Shown here one piece after another: positions 25,801-35,031 of a stretch of DNA of 64,000 nucleotides. The notes beneath the pieces were generated by a model. That model was not told the origin of the DNA. It searched no databases and saw only the letters and a program-made list of their open reading frames with translations. The translations under genes and the position numbers were made by a program. Positions within the stretch are counted from its first letter, which is position 1; each line of letters opens with the position of its first letter. The DNA is from Flavobacteriaceae bacterium (lineage in GTDB: Bacteria > Bacteroidota > Bacteroidia > Flavobacteriales > Flavobacteriaceae). The stretch lies in the NCBI GenBank assembly GCA_016744415.1, contig JADGEL010000003.1, forward strand, positions 1 to 64,000, given 5' to 3'.

Positions 25801-26544
25801 ATGATTCATATCAATCACATATCAAAAAAATATAAAGGAACAGATTTTTATTCTGTTGAAGATTTAGATTTAAAAATTGAAGAAGGTGAAATATTTGGAT
25901 TGTTAGGTCCAAATGGTGCTGGTAAAACGACGCTGATTTCTATGCTCTGTGGTTTGTTAAAACCAACATCAGGAAGTGTAACTATTAATGAACTTAACTT
26001 TAGAGACAATAAAAAGAAATTACAATTTTTAATTGGTGTGGTACCACAAGAATATGCGTTGTATCCTACTTTGACGGCTTATGAAAACTTATTGTATTTC
26101 GGGGCGATGTATGGATTGAAAGGAAAGAAATTAAAGAAGAATATAGAACAGTCTTTAGAAAGTTTAGGTTTGTCTCCCTTTGCTAATAAGAGAATCAAAA
26201 CATTTTCTGGAGGAATGAAACGTCGAGTGAATTTAATTGCAGGAATTTTACATCAGCCAAAAATATTATTTTTAGATGAGCCAACCGTTGGTGTAGATGT
26301 GCAATCAAAGAATGTGATTATGCAACATTTAAAAAAAATGAATAATGACGGTACAACCATTATTTACACTTCACATCATATGAGCGAAGCACAAGATTTT
26401 TGTTCAAAAGTTGCGATTGTAGACAGTGGTAAAATTATTATTAAAGGCACACCAAATGAATTGATAAATTCAGTGAACGGTGCAAAAAGATTAGAAGAAG
26501 TGTATTTGGATTTAACAGGAGGTGAATTGAGAGATTATGTATAA
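25801..26544 (+). CDS. ABC transporter ATP-binding protein
   Basis: Walker A is GPNGAGKTT, the Q-loop lies in VPQEYALYP, the signature FSGGMKRR and Walker B ILFLDEPTVGVD. All motifs are intact. Type of ABC-2 drug/lipid exporters. It overlaps the permease gene by 8 bp. In flexirubin loci this pair is thought to export or flip pigment or its precursors across the inner membrane. Confidence 0.93.
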   Translation: MIHINHISKKYKGTDFYSVEDLDLKIEEGEIFGLLGPNGAGKTTLISMLCGLLKPTSGSVTINELNFRDNKKKLQFLIGVVPQEYALYPTLTAYENLLYFGAMYGLKGKKLKKNIEQSLESLGLSPFANKRIKTFSGGMKRRVNLIAGILHQPKILFLDEPTVGVDVQSKNVIMQHLKKMNNDGTTIIYTSHHMSEAQDFCSKVAIVDSGKIIIKGTPNELINSVNGAKRLEEVYLDLTGGELRDYV

Positions 26545-27811
26545 ATTGTTAATTGCAACATATAAAGAATTTTTGTTACTCAAACGCGATTTGGGAGGAT
26601 TAGCAATTTTATTCATAATGCCATTGGTGCTGTTAATTACAGTTACTTTAATCCAAAATAGTTCATTTGTTGGAAATGCCGATGTACAAATTCCTATTAT
26701 TTTAATTGACAATGATAGGGGCGAACTTTCTTCGTCAATCATTGAGAACTTACATGAAAATGATTCCTTTGAAATTGTAAGAACCATTGAAGGTATTACT
26801 ATTGATGAAGCTTTAGCAAATGATTTGGTGCTTAAGGGAAAGTATCAACTAGCAATTGTAATCCCTGAAAATCTCACAAAAAATCTCAATATAAAAGTTT
26901 CGCAAAATGTTGCTGTAATATTAGAAGAGTTGGGAGTAGAAGAAAATCCATCAATAGAAAATATTGAAATAAGTCCACAACAAATTAAAATGTATTTTGA
27001 CCCCGCTGGACATAGTTCATTTAAAAATGGAGTTAAAAGTATTATTGATAAAATGGTTTCGAAATTAGAAACAGAAGCGGTTTATAGGGCTTTTCAAGAA
27101 GAACTAGAAATTGAAGAAGTCAATTTTAGTTCAGGAGAGTTGTTTACTTTTTTAGAAATGAATCCACAAAAAAACGATATCGAAATTAAACCAAATTCGG
27201 TACAACACAATGTACCAGCTTGGGCGCTGTTTGCTATTTTCTTTATCATTATCCCATTATCAATCAATGTTGTTGCCGAAAAGAATCAAGGAACATTTGT
27301 AAGATTAAAAACAAGCCCAATCTCTTATGCTACTTCTATATTTGGAAAAGTATTTGTCTATTTAGCTGTTTGTTTACTGCAATTTTTATTGATGTTATTA
27401 GTAGGGTTTTACATTTTTCCTCATTTAGGATTACCTGAGTTTTCTATAAACGGAAGCTATTGGTTGTTATTTATTGTTGCACTATTTTCAGGATTAGCAG
27501 CGATAGGAATTGGAATTCTATTAGGAACTTTAGCAAATACACCAGAACAATCTGCGCCTTTCGGAGCAACATCAGTAGTTATTTTAGCTGCTATTGGTGG
27601 TGTGTGGATTCCGGTTTTTGCAATGCCACAGTTAATGCAAGTAGTTGCAAAGTTATCTCCTATGAACTGGGGCTTAAACGGATTTTATGATGTAATTATT
27701 AGAAACGGAGAATTTGCTGATATTTTACCTGAAATAAGTTTGTTGGGACTTTTCTTTCTTTCAATGGTCTTTATTTCAATTTATTATGACAAAGCTAAAA
27801 ATGCAGTTTGA
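26537..27811 (+). CDS. ABC-2 type transporter permease
   Basis: One transmembrane helix near residues 20-40, then a large periplasmic domain (about 45-225) and five helices in the C-terminal half, the layout of ABC-2 exporters with an extended loop. It contains NQGTFVRLKTSPIS after the second helix. The partner is the ATPase that overlaps by 8 bp. Substrate inferred from context only. Confidence 0.9.
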   Translation: MYKLLIATYKEFLLLKRDLGGLAILFIMPLVLLITVTLIQNSSFVGNADVQIPIILIDNDRGELSSSIIENLHENDSFEIVRTIEGITIDEALANDLVLKGKYQLAIVIPENLTKNLNIKVSQNVAVILEELGVEENPSIENIEISPQQIKMYFDPAGHSSFKNGVKSIIDKMVSKLETEAVYRAFQEELEIEEVNFSSGELFTFLEMNPQKNDIEIKPNSVQHNVPAWALFAIFFIIIPLSINVVAEKNQGTFVRLKTSPISYATSIFGKVFVYLAVCLLQFLLMLLVGFYIFPHLGLPEFSINGSYWLLFIVALFSGLAAIGIGILLGTLANTPEQSAPFGATSVVILAAIGGVWIPVFAMPQLMQVVAKLSPMNWGLNGFYDVIIRNGEFADILPEISLLGLFFLSMVFISIYYDKAKNAV

Positions 27812-27813
27812 TT

Positions 27814-28230
27814 ATGACTATTAGAGAAACTACAACAATAAGAATTAGATTTAATGAAACCGATCCACTTGGTATTGTGTGGCACGGAAATTATATTTCA
27901 TATTTCGAAGAAGGGCGTGAATCCTTTGGCAGAAAACACGGTTTATCATATTTAGATGTTAAGAATAACGGGTTTGTAACACCGATAATTGAATCGACTA
28001 CAAAACATAAATTACCACTAAAATACGGCGATATTGCAACAATAGAAACTACATATGAAAATAGTAAATCTGCAAAAATGATTTTTACCTATAAGATTTT
28101 TAACCCTGAAGGGAAAGTTGCATGCATAGGTAGAACAGTTCAGGTTTTTGTGAATTTTGAAGATGAATTGGCTTTGACACTTCCACCATTTTTTGAAGAG
28201 TGGAAGAAGAAAGAAGGAATTTTAAAATAA
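27814..28230 (+). CDS. Acyl-CoA/ACP thioesterase, 4HBT family
   Basis: Hotdog thioesterase. The motif RFNETDPLGIVWHGNYISYFEEGRE (positions about 10-34) holds the catalytic Asp and is the hallmark of 4-hydroxybenzoyl-CoA thioesterase-like and YbgC-like enzymes. ATG 27814 was preferred over TTG 27808. It lies directly behind the permease and 3 bp before a ketosynthase. It may release chains or proofread stalled acyl-ACPs. Confidence 0.87.
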   Translation: MTIRETTTIRIRFNETDPLGIVWHGNYISYFEEGRESFGRKHGLSYLDVKNNGFVTPIIESTTKHKLPLKYGDIATIETTYENSKSAKMIFTYKIFNPEGKVACIGRTVQVFVNFEDELALTLPPFFEEWKKKEGILK

Positions 28231-28233
28231 GAT

Positions 28234-29376
28234 ATGCAACAATCATACATTACATATCATCATATAATTTCTTCTCTCGGGTTTGATTCAAAATCTAACT
28301 TTGAACAGCTTAAAAAATCTAAATCAGGAATTAAAAAATATCAAAGAGAAAATGGAGATGAATATTATAGTTCGATTATAGATAAAGAAAAAGTTGATAA
28401 ACTGTTTTCTGAGATTGGTACTATTGATAAATACACCACGCTAGAAAAGATGATGTTATTATCAGTTAATGCTATTTTAAAGAAATCAAATTTAAATATA
28501 GGTGATAGAACAGGGTTGATACTTGCAACAACTAAAGGTAATGTTGATGTGCTTTCGACTAAATCAAAGTTTTATAAAGATAAAAGTCGATCCTATTTAT
28601 TTGAATTAGGAAGTCAAATTAGTTCTTTCTTTAATTTTAAAAGTAAAGCAATTGTTGTTTCCAACGCCTGTGTTTCTGGTATTTTGGCAGTAGCTGTTGC
28701 AGACCGTTTAATAAAATCAAAAATGTATGATGATGTTGTAATTGTAAGTGGTGATTTGGTAACAGAGTTTATTTTGTCAGGATTCACATCATTCCAAGCT
28801 ATTAGTAGTACACCCTGTAAACCTTTTTCAAAGAACAGGAGAGGAATTACAATTGGCGAAGCAGTTGCGAGTGTGTTAGTTTCATCAACCAAAAAAGAAA
28901 GTGCGGTTGAAGTTATTGGTACTGCATCTTGTAATGATGCCAATCATATATCAGGACCTTCAAGAACTGGAGAAGGATTGTATTTAGCAGTAGAATCTGC
29001 TTTAAAAGAAGCGCAAGTATTAATAGATGATGTAGACTATATTTCTGCGCATGGTACAGCAACCAATTTCAACGATGAAATGGAAGCTATTGCTTTTAGC
29101 AGATTAGGGATGAGTGAAATTCCGCTGAATAGCCTAAAAGGATATTACGGACATACTCTAGGTGCATCAGGATTATTAGAAACCATTATAGGGATAGAAT
29201 CCTTAAATCAAAACACTTTAATTGCATCACATGGATTTGATGAATTGGGAGTAAGTAAATCCATCAATGTCATTAAATCAACAACAAAAAAGCCGCTAAA
29301 TATATTTTTAAAAACTGCTTCAGGTTTTGGTGGATGTAACACAGCAGTTTTGTTTAAAAAAGTAATAAATAAATGA
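28234..29376 (+). CDS. Beta-ketoacyl synthase
   Basis: Ketosynthase with a full triad: Cys146 in VSNACVSGIL, His in SAHGTATNFND, His in YYGHTLGASG. 380 residues, a little shorter than KAS II. It belongs to the ketosynthases that accompany aryl polyene and DAR loci. It ends the second gene block; a promoter box follows before the methyltransferase. Confidence 0.87.
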   Translation: MQQSYITYHHIISSLGFDSKSNFEQLKKSKSGIKKYQRENGDEYYSSIIDKEKVDKLFSEIGTIDKYTTLEKMMLLSVNAILKKSNLNIGDRTGLILATTKGNVDVLSTKSKFYKDKSRSYLFELGSQISSFFNFKSKAIVVSNACVSGILAVAVADRLIKSKMYDDVVIVSGDLVTEFILSGFTSFQAISSTPCKPFSKNRRGITIGEAVASVLVSSTKKESAVEVIGTASCNDANHISGPSRTGEGLYLAVESALKEAQVLIDDVDYISAHGTATNFNDEMEAIAFSRLGMSEIPLNSLKGYYGHTLGASGLLETIIGIESLNQNTLIASHGFDELGVSKSINVIKSTTKKPLNIFLKTASGFGGCNTAVLFKKVINK

Positions 29377-29408
29377 TAGTTAAAGTCTTTAAATTAGACT
29401 TTATCTGT

Positions 29409-29416
29409 TAAATTTG
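29409..29416 (+). promoter_or_regulatory. Internal -7 box before the methyltransferase
   Basis: TAAATTTG fits TAnnTTTG and lies 22 bp before the ATG at 29439. A small hairpin (29382-29388 with 29396-29402) just upstream may attenuate read-through. No clear -33 TTG. Confidence 0.4.
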
Positions 29417-29438
29417 TAATAACAATCAACCAATAAAA

Positions 29439-30500
29439 ATGTCGAAAAAACAACTAAAAGCCATTGAGGCTTTAGAAGAAGCCCAAAAAATTGCTTTCGC
29501 ACCATTTACTTTCCAAACTACTGTAGCCCTAAGAAAATTAGGAGTTTTTGATTATATTTTTGACAATAGAGATGGAGGTGGGGTTACTGTTCAAGAAATT
29601 GCGAATGCCTTATCTATTAGTGTTTATGGTATTGGCGTGTTATTAGAATTAGCAGAGAGTTCGGATATCGTTTTGAAAGATGAAAAAGGGAAGTATGAAC
29701 TGTCAAAAACAGGTTATTTTTTAAATTACCATGAGACAGTTAATGTAAATATAAATTTTACGGATAAGGTTTGTTACAAAGGTTTAGATCATTTAACCGA
29801 TGCAATAAAAACAGGAAAGCCTGAGGGTTTGATTGAATTAGGAGAATGGCCTACAATTTATGAAGGGTTGTCAGTGCTTCCAGAAAAAATTAAAAAATCA
29901 TGGTTCGAGTTTGACCATCATTATTCTGACGCTATTTTTGATGAAGCTTTAGAAATTATTTTCAGAAATAATCCAAAATGTATTTTTGATATTGGGGGCA
30001 ATACAGGAAAGTTTGCTATCCGATCTTGTAAGCTATATGAGGATGTAAATATTAAGATTATTGATCTTCCTGGTCAATTAAACAAAGCCTTAGAGAATAC
30101 TAAGAATGAAGGGTTTGGTGAAAGAGTTTCTGGATACGAAATAGATTGGTTGACAGATAACCCGAGTATTCCAACAGGAATGGATACAATTTGGATGAGT
30201 CAGTTTTTAGATTGTTTTTCTGAAGAAGAGATTGTAAAAATATTGAGTACTTGTGTAAAGTCGATGGACGAGAATACCGAATTATTGATTATGGAGACTT
30301 TTACAGATCGCCAAAAGTTTGACAATGCCAAGTTTATTTTAGAAGCAACATCACTTTATTTTACGGTAATGGCAAACGGAAATAGTAAAATGTACCCAGC
30401 AGATGTATTTTTAAGATTGATTGATGAAGCAGGATTAAAATTGAAAGAAGACATTAAAATGGGTGAGTATCATACTATTTTAGTTTGTAAGAAAAAATAA
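29439..30500 (+). CDS. SAM-dependent methyltransferase
   Basis: 353 residues of the O-methyltransferase family (winged-helix dimerisation domain about 15-90, Rossmann domain after about 170). The SAM motif I is FDIGGNTGKFAI, followed by KIIDLPGQ and the LDCFSEEEIVKIL helix typical of this family. Flexirubins carry ring methyl groups, so it is likely the tailoring methylase acting on the aryl chain or resorcinol. It probably has its own promoter and is followed immediately by a half-size ketosynthase-like gene. Confidence 0.87.
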   Translation: MSKKQLKAIEALEEAQKIAFAPFTFQTTVALRKLGVFDYIFDNRDGGGVTVQEIANALSISVYGIGVLLELAESSDIVLKDEKGKYELSKTGYFLNYHETVNVNINFTDKVCYKGLDHLTDAIKTGKPEGLIELGEWPTIYEGLSVLPEKIKKSWFEFDHHYSDAIFDEALEIIFRNNPKCIFDIGGNTGKFAIRSCKLYEDVNIKIIDLPGQLNKALENTKNEGFGERVSGYEIDWLTDNPSIPTGMDTIWMSQFLDCFSEEEIVKILSTCVKSMDENTELLIMETFTDRQKFDNAKFILEATSLYFTVMANGNSKMYPADVFLRLIDEAGLKLKEDIKMGEYHTILVCKKK

Positions 30501-31112
30501 TTGAGATTGAATAAAAACCGTTACATACAAAGCTATTGTAGGATAACAAATAATGTTATTATTTTGAATGGAAAGGAGGTTTTTAGAGAATCATCAGAAG
30601 ATATAAAATCGTTTTTAAAAACTGTCTATAAAAATTTTGAGATTAAATATTCGAAATTTTTTAAAATGGATAATTTGAGTAAGCTCGCTTTTTTAGGAGC
30701 AGAGTTACTTTTGACAGATGAAAATAAATCATCTAATATAGCCTTGGTTTTTTCTAATGCAGCATCAAGTTTAGATACTGATAGGAAACATCAAGAGTCA
30801 ATTAATGATATTGAGAATTATTTTCCGAGTCCCGCAATTTTTGTTTATACTTTACCAAATATTGGGATAGGAGAAATAAGCATCAGACATCAGCTAAAAA
30901 GTGAGAATGCTTTTTTTATATTTGAAAAATACAATGCAGCATTTCATCATACTTATGAAAATAGCCTAATTCAAATGAATAAAGCAAATTCGGTGTTGGC
31001 AGGTTGGGTAAATGTTGATAAAAACACATGTGATGCTTTTTTATATTTAGTGTCTAAAAAGGGTAAAATTGAGCATACAACAGAAAATTTAATAAAATTA
31101 TATAACAACTAA
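30501..31112 (+). CDS. Half-length ketosynthase-like protein
   Basis: 203 residues. The segment ALVFSNAASSLDTDRKHQ and the region PSPAIFVYTLPNIGIGEISI resemble the N-terminal half of a ketosynthase, but no active Cys or His pair is present. It must be structural or a decoy, perhaps a partner of a full ketosynthase. The start is uncertain: the TTG at 30501 directly follows the methyltransferase stop, with another TTG six bases later. An ACP follows after 2 bp. Genes of this size and position occur in related aryl polyene loci. Confidence 0.75.
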   Translation: MRLNKNRYIQSYCRITNNVIILNGKEVFRESSEDIKSFLKTVYKNFEIKYSKFFKMDNLSKLAFLGAELLLTDENKSSNIALVFSNAASSLDTDRKHQESINDIENYFPSPAIFVYTLPNIGIGEISIRHQLKSENAFFIFEKYNAAFHHTYENSLIQMNKANSVLAGWVNVDKNTCDAFLYLVSKKGKIEHTTENLIKLYNN

Positions 31113-31114
31113 TA

Positions 31115-31372
31115 ATGGAGAACTTAAAATTAGAATTAAAAGCAAAGATTATCGAAAATCTAAATTTAGAAGATATTGAAGTATCAGATATCAAAAATAC
31201 AGACGCTTTATTTGGTGACGGATTAGGATTAGATTCGATTGATGCATTAGAGTTAATAGTAATGCTTGATAAAGACTACGGAATTAAATTGTCAGACCCA
31301 AAACAAGGAAAGGTGATTTTTGAGTCTATTGATACAATGGCTGCCTATATTAGCGAAAACAAAACAAAATAA
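31115..31372 (+). CDS. Acyl carrier protein (second)
   Basis: 85-residue ACP; the phosphopantetheine Ser is in GLDSIDALELIV, preceded by LFGDGLG. It is packed 2 bp from both neighbours and directly precedes a ketosynthase and a chain-length-factor-like protein, a KS-CLF-ACP set like that of type II polyketide systems. Confidence 0.93.
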   Translation: MENLKLELKAKIIENLNLEDIEVSDIKNTDALFGDGLGLDSIDALELIVMLDKDYGIKLSDPKQGKVIFESIDTMAAYISENKTK

Positions 31373-31374
31373 GA

Positions 31375-32571
31375 ATGAGTAAAGGGGTGGCTATTACAGG
31401 AATGGGAATTATTTCTTCGATTGGAAATACAGTCGAAGAGAACTACCAATCCTTAATTAGCAAGACACCAGGGATTTCGAGAATTGAAAGCATTGATACA
31501 ATTCATAAAAATAATATTAAAGTTGGAGAGGTAAAAACTTCCAATCAAGAATTTATTCAACAATTGGGTTTACCTCAGTCTAATAATTATTCTCGAACTG
31601 CTTTATTGGCTGAAATTTCCGTTTTGGAAGCAGTTGAAAATGCAGGAATTAAAGATATGAATTCTTGTAAAACAGGATTGATTTCTGCAACAAGTGTTGC
31701 AGGAATGGACAAGACCGAAAAATATTACTATTCCCTTTTTGAAGAATCTCAAAACAGAAAATATATTACAGCACATCCCGCAGGTGATGCTACTACAAAA
31801 ATTGCCAACCGCCTTGGGATTACAGATTTTGTAACAACTATTAGTACTGCTTGCTCATCATCGGCAAATGCCATTATGTTAGGTGCGCGTATGATTAAAG
31901 CGGGTAAATTAGATAGAGTGATTGTTGGTGGAGCAGATTGTTTGTCAAAATTCACTATCAATGGGTTTAAAACCTTGATGATTTTATCTGAAGATAATTG
32001 TAGACCATTTGATGCTGATAGAACCGGATTGAATCTCGGTGAAGCTGCGGCTTTTTTGGTGTTAGAATCAGATGCGCAAGTAAAGAAGTGCAACAAAGAA
32101 ATTTTGGGTTATGTTTCTGGTTATGCAAATGCAAATGATGCATTTCATCAAACGGCTTCTTCTGAAAATGGAGAAGGAGCAACTTTGGCTATGACAAAAG
32201 CTTTGAAAATTGCGAATATATCTGCAAATGAAATTGATTATATCAATGCGCATGGAACGGCAACAAATAATAATGATGCATCAGAGAGCAAAGCAATACG
32301 AAGAGTTTTTGGTGATACAGTGCCAGATTTAAGTTCTACCAAATCTTATACCGGTCATACCTTGGCTGCAGCAGCAGTAATTGAAGCAGTTTATTCAATT
32401 TTGGCTTTACAAAATGCAACTGTATTTCCAAATTTAAATTTTAAAACAGCAATTCCTGAAACAAATATTACTCCTGTAACCGAAGTTTTAAAAAAAGATT
32501 TAAACCATGTACTGTCTAACAGTTTTGGTTTTGGAGGCAATTGCTCTACATTAATTTTTTCAAAAGCTTAG
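31375..32571 (+). CDS. Beta-ketoacyl synthase, KS of a KS/CLF pair
   Basis: 398 residues with the complete triad: Cys160 in STACSSSANA, His in NAHGTATNNND, His in SYTGHTLAAAA. It is followed 3 bp later by a ketosynthase-like protein without these residues. The two probably form a KS/CLF-type heterodimer that extends the polyene, as in aryl polyene systems. Confidence 0.9.
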   Translation: MSKGVAITGMGIISSIGNTVEENYQSLISKTPGISRIESIDTIHKNNIKVGEVKTSNQEFIQQLGLPQSNNYSRTALLAEISVLEAVENAGIKDMNSCKTGLISATSVAGMDKTEKYYYSLFEESQNRKYITAHPAGDATTKIANRLGITDFVTTISTACSSSANAIMLGARMIKAGKLDRVIVGGADCLSKFTINGFKTLMILSEDNCRPFDADRTGLNLGEAAAFLVLESDAQVKKCNKEILGYVSGYANANDAFHQTASSENGEGATLAMTKALKIANISANEIDYINAHGTATNNNDASESKAIRRVFGDTVPDLSSTKSYTGHTLAAAAVIEAVYSILALQNATVFPNLNFKTAIPETNITPVTEVLKKDLNHVLSNSFGFGGNCSTLIFSKA

Positions 32572-32574
32572 GAG

Positions 32575-33633
32575 ATGAAAGATTGCTATATCAACGGAAT
32601 TGGATGTGTATCGGCTCAAGATTCAACTGTAGACTCAGCAATTGAAAACTATCGGGTTTTGACTGATAGAATTACGCATGCACGTAAACCTAATTACCGT
32701 GACTATATTAAACCTGCAATGATTCGTAGGATGTCTACTGGAGTTAAAATGGGTGTTGTTGCAGCATCTATTGCTATGAAAGAGGCAGAACTAGAAAATC
32801 CAGATGCTATCATTTCGGGTACAGGTTTAGGATGTTCTATTGACTCTGATAAATTCTTAAAAAAGATTGTTGATAATAATGAGCAGTTTTTAACTCCTAC
32901 GGCATTTATCCAATCTACACATAATACCGTTGGGGCACAAGTGGCTTTAGGCTTGAGGTGCAATGCCTATAACATTACCTATGTGCACAATGCCTTGTCT
33001 TTTGAATCTGCTATGCTAGATGCTCAATTAATGATTAGTGAGGGAGCGTCTAATATCTTATTTGGAGGCGTAGATGAACTGGGTGATTATACGACGAGCT
33101 TATTTGATTTGATAGATCATGTTAAAAAAGGTGAAGTTATTGAAAACGGAATTCTAAACTCAAATACCAAGGGAGCGATTTTTAGTGAAGGGGCTCAGTT
33201 TTTTGTTTTAGCCGATAATATATCTGATAATTCTTACGCAAAATTTATCGATGTTGCTATTTATAATGTATTACCACAAAACAGCATTGAAGAAAAGTTA
33301 GTTCAGTTTTTATCAGTAAATAATTTTGAAATCTCCGACATTGATGTTGTGATTTTAGGAACAAATGGTGATGTTAATTTTGATGGTATCTATTCAGATT
33401 TACAAGAATCAGTTTTTAAGAGTACACAGCAAATATGTTACAAACATTTATCAGGAGAGTACAACACAGCTTCTGGTTTTGGTTTTTGGACCGCTTGTAA
33501 TATATTGAAAAATCAATTGATTCCTAAGAACTTAATGTTGAATGAGATTAAGAATGTACCTGTAAAAAATATTTTGATATATAATCAGTATCGTTCAGAA
33601 AATCATAGCTTTACACTGCTAAGCTCATGTTAA
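32575..33633 (+). CDS. Chain-length-factor-like inactive ketosynthase
   Basis: 352 residues of ketosynthase fold, but the active-site Cys is Leu141 (HNALSFESA). The first His motif reads GTNGDVNFD and the second reads SGEYNTASG, with Glu in place of His. All three catalytic residues are therefore lost, as in chain length factors of type II systems. It is the partner of the active ketosynthase 3 bp upstream. It overlaps the following deacetylase by 7 bp. Confidence 0.83.
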   Translation: MKDCYINGIGCVSAQDSTVDSAIENYRVLTDRITHARKPNYRDYIKPAMIRRMSTGVKMGVVAASIAMKEAELENPDAIISGTGLGCSIDSDKFLKKIVDNNEQFLTPTAFIQSTHNTVGAQVALGLRCNAYNITYVHNALSFESAMLDAQLMISEGASNILFGGVDELGDYTTSLFDLIDHVKKGEVIENGILNSNTKGAIFSEGAQFFVLADNISDNSYAKFIDVAIYNVLPQNSIEEKLVQFLSVNNFEISDIDVVILGTNGDVNFDGIYSDLQESVFKSTQQICYKHLSGEYNTASGFGFWTACNILKNQLIPKNLMLNEIKNVPVKNILIYNQYRSENHSFTLLSSC

Positions 33634-34406
33634 GCTTTAGGAACGTAAATAGTGTAGTAGTTCTTCTTATTCTGATATTTTTTGGTTTAAGATTTAAGTT
33701 TGACATTGTTATTTGGTATATATTAATTCCAATAGTTGGTTGGTTGTTTTTAACAGCAATTGGTTCATTTAATATCAGCTTAAACTATTTTTTAAAAGCA
33801 ACACATCACAAACATTATACTGATAAAAATGTTATCGCTTTAACTTTAGATGATGGTCCTCATCCTGAATTTACTCCAAAAGTTTTAGAATTGTTAAAAG
33901 AGTTTAATAGCAAAGCAACTTTTTTTTTAATTGGTAAAAATGCTGAAAAGTATCCAGAGTTGGTAAAACAAATAATTGCTGATGGTCATGTTATTGGAAG
34001 TCATTCATATGCGCATACCAATAATTATGGTTTTCTATCACGAAATGGGGTTACCAAAGATATCATGAAATCTCAAAAAGTTTTGTTTGATATCACAAAG
34101 AGGAATGTTCAATTTTTTAGACCACCGTTTGGTGTGACCAATCCTAATATTGCGAGAGCTGTAAAAAACTTGAGTTTAAAAACTTTTGGTTGGAGTGTAC
34201 GATCTTATGATACGGTTGCCAAAAATTCAGAAACAGTTTTTAAAAAAGTAACGGCTAATTTAAAAAATGGAGATATCGTTTTATTACATGATACTAGTGA
34301 ACTGTCAGTAGATGCTTTAGAAAAAGTATTGACGCATTTAAAAATTAAAAACATGAATTCTGTAACTTTAACAACCCTATTCAATACTGATTCTTATGAA
34401 GTTTAA
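33627..34406 (+). CDS. Polysaccharide deacetylase family protein
   Basis: Two N-terminal hydrophobic stretches (about 5-50) anchor it in the inner membrane. The NodB domain (about 70-255) has ALTLDDGPHPEFT (catalytic Asp pair), GSHSYAHTN (zinc His pair), RPPFGV and LLHDTSE. All catalytic motifs are present. The substrate is unknown; deacetylases occur in several flexirubin loci, where an ester or amide may be cleaved. It overlaps both neighbouring genes. Confidence 0.87.
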   Translation: MLSFRNVNSVVVLLILIFFGLRFKFDIVIWYILIPIVGWLFLTAIGSFNISLNYFLKATHHKHYTDKNVIALTLDDGPHPEFTPKVLELLKEFNSKATFFLIGKNAEKYPELVKQIIADGHVIGSHSYAHTNNYGFLSRNGVTKDIMKSQKVLFDITKRNVQFFRPPFGVTNPNIARAVKNLSLKTFGWSVRSYDTVAKNSETVFKKVTANLKNGDIVLLHDTSELSVDALEKVLTHLKIKNMNSVTLTTLFNTDSYEV

Positions 34407-35031
34407 GCAAATAATTTCAACGGTTACAGTTTTTCTTTTTGTTGCAATTGGTTATGCTCAAGAAGTAAAGTTATCTCAACAAGAATCTAATGAGTTGAGA
34501 AATAATATCAAGATAAAATCAGAAGAGAAGAATTCTATTAAAAGTGAATTTATACAATTAAAGCATTTAGATTTTTTATCGAATGATATTGAATCAAGTG
34601 GAATACTTTATTACAAATCTCCAAATTCAATAAAGTGGGAATATCAAAATCCATTTAATTACAGCGCTACTTTTATTGGTGATAAGCTGTACATCAATGA
34701 TGCAGGTAAAAAAAGTGATTTGGATTTAAGTAGCAATAAATCATTTAAGTCGTTGAATGATTTGGTGGTAAGATCGGTAAAAGGAGATTTATTTGATGCT
34801 ACTGAATTTGAGATTTCCTATTTCAAAGATGCTCAAACTTATTCTGTTCACTTTATCCCAAAGGATAAAAAATTACGAGCATTTATTTCTGAGTTTATAA
34901 TTGTATTTGATATGAAGTTTTTTGAAGTAATTTCTGTAAAAATGTTAGAGAATTCAGAAGATTATACCCTACTTATTTTTAAAAATCAACAATTTAACCA
35001 ACCAATTTCTGATGCGGTATTTACTAATTAG
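34396..35031 (+). CDS. LolA-like outer-membrane lipoprotein carrier
   Basis: Signal peptide (about 1-22) and a LolA-type half-barrel of about 190 residues, with IESSGILYYKSPNSIKWEY in the position of the LolA strand pair. LolA carries lipoproteins through the periplasm; in aryl polyene and flexirubin loci a dedicated copy is thought to move the lipid-like pigment to the outer membrane. It overlaps the following lipoprotein gene by 20 bp. Confidence 0.85.
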   Translation: MKFKQIISTVTVFLFVAIGYAQEVKLSQQESNELRNNIKIKSEEKNSIKSEFIQLKHLDFLSNDIESSGILYYKSPNSIKWEYQNPFNYSATFIGDKLYINDAGKKSDLDLSSNKSFKSLNDLVVRSVKGDLFDATEFEISYFKDAQTYSVHFIPKDKKLRAFISEFIIVFDMKFFEVISVKMLENSEDYTLLIFKNQQFNQPISDAVFTN

